Assembly: GCA_031271075.1 (NCBI GenBank)
Contig: JAISWN010000221.1
Coordinates: 1 to 6,033, forward strand
Direction of reading: 5' to 3'
Source: Treponema sp.
GTDB taxonomy: Bacteria > Spirochaetota > Spirochaetia > Treponematales > Breznakiellaceae
Length of the DNA: 6,033 nucleotides
Within the stretch, counting starts at the first letter, position 1. Every line of letters begins with the position of its first letter. Positions 5,013-6,033 of this stretch are shown here, piece after piece. The position numbers were made by a program, and so were the translations under genes. A model generated the notes under the pieces. That model saw nothing but the letters and a program-made list of their open reading frames with translations. It had not been told where the DNA came from and did no database searches.

Positions 5013-5837
5013 ATGAAGCGGCAAAGTGTGTTTGGTATATTGTTTTTTGGAATGAGTGTTATATTTTTCTCATGTGAGACGTTGGGAATAAATTTTGGAG
5101 ATATATTTTCTACTTCACAATTAAATTCTTCCAATAGTTCCCAAAGTGGAACGTCTATTGCTTCCAATCAGCCTGTCAGAAACGATTCAAATAGAAGAGG
5201 TGATCCCGATGCTGCTAATTGGGATATTGCCGCCCTTGATACAGCGGCAAATGAGGATTATTTAACAGGTGCCGAAAAAGATGTTGTTCTGGAAATGAAT
5301 AAAGCAAGGACTAATCCTAAAAAGTATGCGGAATTATATATAAAACCAATGCTTCAATATAATTGGGGTGGGCCTTTTGGGGCCAATAGTTATCTTGCTC
5401 CTGGAGAAACTGTTTATTCAAGCACTCAAGAGGGCAAGAACGGGATACAATCCTGCATAAACGATTTATCTAGGCGGCAGAGTATATCTCCGTTGCTTCC
5501 TGTCAAAGGTCTATTCCTTGCCGCTAAAGATCATGCTAATGATACTGGTCCAAAAGGTATTACAGGCCATACAGGAAGTGATGGAAGTTCAATGGGACAA
5601 CGTATTAATCGATATGGAAAATGGAATGGGGGCGCTGGTGAGAATATTAGTTATGGTCATAATACGGGAAGAGACATTGTGATACAACTGTTAATAGATG
5701 ATGGTGTTTCAAGCCGGGGGCATAGGAATAATATTTTAAATAGAAGTTTTAAATATTCTGGAGGTGCAATAGGCAGTCATTCAAACTTCACTTATTTATG
5801 TGTCATTGATTATGCAAACGAATATACAACCAATTGA
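5013..5837 (+). CDS. CAP/SCP-domain secreted lipoprotein
   Basis: Encodes 274 residues. The N-terminus is a lipoprotein signal: KR, hydrophobic 6-19, then FFS-Cys21. Phe at -3 is acceptable in the relaxed spirochaetal lipobox. A Ser/Asn/Gln-rich linker (about 32-60) leads to a CAP (cysteine-rich secretory/antigen 5/PR-1) domain at about 84-270. Visible CAP features are the first helix VVLEMNKARTNPKKYAELYI (91-110), AKDHAND with His174, GHTGSDGSS with His186, GENISYG with Glu210, and SRGHRNNILN with His237 followed by a closing strand YLCVIDYA. His186, Glu210 and His237 occupy the usual CAP-cavity positions. Cys148 and Cys263 could pair. The protein would be anchored in the envelope. Bacterial CAP proteins have been linked to lipid binding or proteolysis, but no specific role can be assigned here. 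AT-rich codon use differs from the flagellar genes. It is translationally coupled to the HNH gene. Confidence 0.88.
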   Translation: MKRQSVFGILFFGMSVIFFSCETLGINFGDIFSTSQLNSSNSSQSGTSIASNQPVRNDSNRRGDPDAANWDIAALDTAANEDYLTGAEKDVVLEMNKARTNPKKYAELYIKPMLQYNWGGPFGANSYLAPGETVYSSTQEGKNGIQSCINDLSRRQSISPLLPVKGLFLAAKDHANDTGPKGITGHTGSDGSSMGQRINRYGKWNGGAGENISYGHNTGRDIVIQLLIDDGVSSRGHRNNILNRSFKYSGGAIGSHSNFTYLCVIDYANEYTTN

Positions 5838-5844
5838 TATAAAA

Positions 5845-5866
5845 CAAGGCGCACTTCGCATAACAG
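5845..5866 (-). repeat. Right arm of the 22-bp inverted repeat bounding the insert
   Basis: Reverse complement of 4702-4723 with 21/22 matches. It lies just 8 bp after the CAP stop codon and contains GCATAAC (5858-5864), the first box of the attC-like element. In an excised circle this arm would lie opposite the cassette's leading bases and extend the base of the attC hairpin. Confidence 0.85.
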
Positions 5867-6033
5867 GATTGTTTATGCTTCGCCGCCAGTAGGCGGCTCG
5901 GGCTACGTTTTGGCTAGGTCATTCCGCTACGCTTCATTCCCACGCCAAAGCTCCGCCACATTTTTGCAGCCCTGGTCTTGCTACGCAAGCCCTTATTCGG
6001 GCTGCAAAAACGTCATAAACAACCGGAACGTTA
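5858..6033 (+). other. attC-like recombination site, unusually long, cut by the window end
   Basis: No gene is seen in 5838-6033. The outer boxes are GCATAAC (5858-5864) and GTTA (6030-6033, presumed to continue as TGC). Inner boxes TTGTTTATG (5869-5877) and CATAAACAA (6014-6022) are perfect 9-bp complements, placed like L'' and L' of an integron attC and separated from the outer boxes by mismatched spacers of 4 and 7 nt. Between them are nested stems: GCCGCC/GGCGGC (5882-5887 / 5892-5897), TTTGGC/GCCAAA (5909-5914 / 5944-5949), and TTTTTGCAGCCC/GGGCTGCAAAAA (5961-5972 / 5999-6010) enclosing CTTGC/GCAAG (5977-5981 / 5985-5989). The word GCTACG occurs three times (5902, 5926, 5980). It starts TAACA and ends CGTTA, as Vibrio cholerae repeats do. 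About 175 bases is long for an attC. Confidence 0.6.
5961..6010. repeat. 12-bp stem hairpin with an inner 5-bp hairpin inside the attC-like element
   Basis: TTTTTGCAGCCC pairs perfectly with GGGCTGCAAAAA, and CTTGC/GCAAG pairs in the loop. The GC-rich stem flanked by T and A runs could also act as a bidirectional intrinsic terminator for the cassette transcript: on the + strand the A-run follows the stem, so termination would work better for transcripts from the - strand. Confidence 0.6.

Larger units (their letters stand above)
4704..6029 (+). mobile_element. Integron-type gene cassette with two genes and an attC-like 3' end
   Basis: The segment begins at GTTATGC, a near fit to the integron core GTTRRRY with cleavage after G. 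It carries two + strand genes and ends in a structured element opening with GCATAAC (complement of GTTATGC) and closing with GTTA at the window end. That is the layout of an integron cassette: genes first, attC behind them. The insert is strikingly AT-rich with A/T-ending codons, unlike the GC-rich flagellar genes, which indicates transfer. Carrying its own promoter and two genes is less usual for cassettes. No integron integrase or attI is visible. The alternative is a non-autonomous transposable element whose termini are the 22-bp inverted repeat. The exact right end cannot be confirmed because the window stops there. Confidence 0.6.

Noticed and set aside
4702..5866. Insertion sequence or autonomous transposon bounded by the 22-bp inverted repeats
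   Set aside because: No transposase is encoded and no target-site duplication is seen; the paired inner boxes beyond the right repeat fit an attC better. A non-autonomous element remains possible.
5961..6010. CRISPR-like or tRNA-like structure in the right-hand repeat region
   Set aside because: No regularly spaced repeats and no cloverleaf with conserved tRNA positions; the stems are nested as in a single folded recombination site.

Overview
The window looks like a Treponema-type spirochaete chromosome. It carries a tightly packed flgF-flgG-rod-binding-protein cluster whose N-terminal rod motifs begin MVRGWYTG / MVRSLWTG, a relaxed spirochaetal lipobox in a later gene, and GC-rich housekeeping DNA. 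The assignment is an inference from gene order and protein style, not from a database match.

All recognised genes lie on the + strand. Positions 1-95 are an unexplained left edge that may hold the tail of another reading frame. Positions 96-845 encode an AraC-type (YesN-like) response regulator whose receiver domain lacks its first strand and acidic pair. It is followed 1 bp later by an ABC-type extracellular solute-binding protein (847-2118) with no permease genes. Next is an alkyltransferase-like DNA repair protein carrying PWHR in place of PCHR (2125-2460). The flagellar rod genes follow: flgF (2486-3340), flgG (3355-4155) and a FlgJ-type rod-binding protein (4194-4652). A promoter-like element places the flgF transcript start at or next to its ATG, which suggests a leaderless message.

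At about 4700 the composition switches sharply from GC-rich to AT-rich. The segment 4704-6029 behaves like an integron-type mobile gene cassette. It starts at a G^TTATGC core, opens with its own TTGACA/TAGGAT promoter, and carries a 77-residue HNH nuclease-like gene and a CAP/SCP-domain lipoprotein gene. It ends in a roughly 175-base structured attC-like element bounded by GCATAAC and GTTA, the last bases of the window. The two cassette ends form a 22-bp inverted repeat (21/22 matches). No integrase is present in the window, so a non-autonomous transposon remains the main alternative.

Functionally there are three blocks: a sugar- or solute-responsive regulatory pair, the distal rod assembly genes of the periplasmic flagellum, and an acquired self-expressing cassette placed directly behind the rod-binding gene. 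The most noteworthy items are the cassette with its very long attC-like end, the broken receiver domain at a GAATTC junction, and the probable leaderless flgF.
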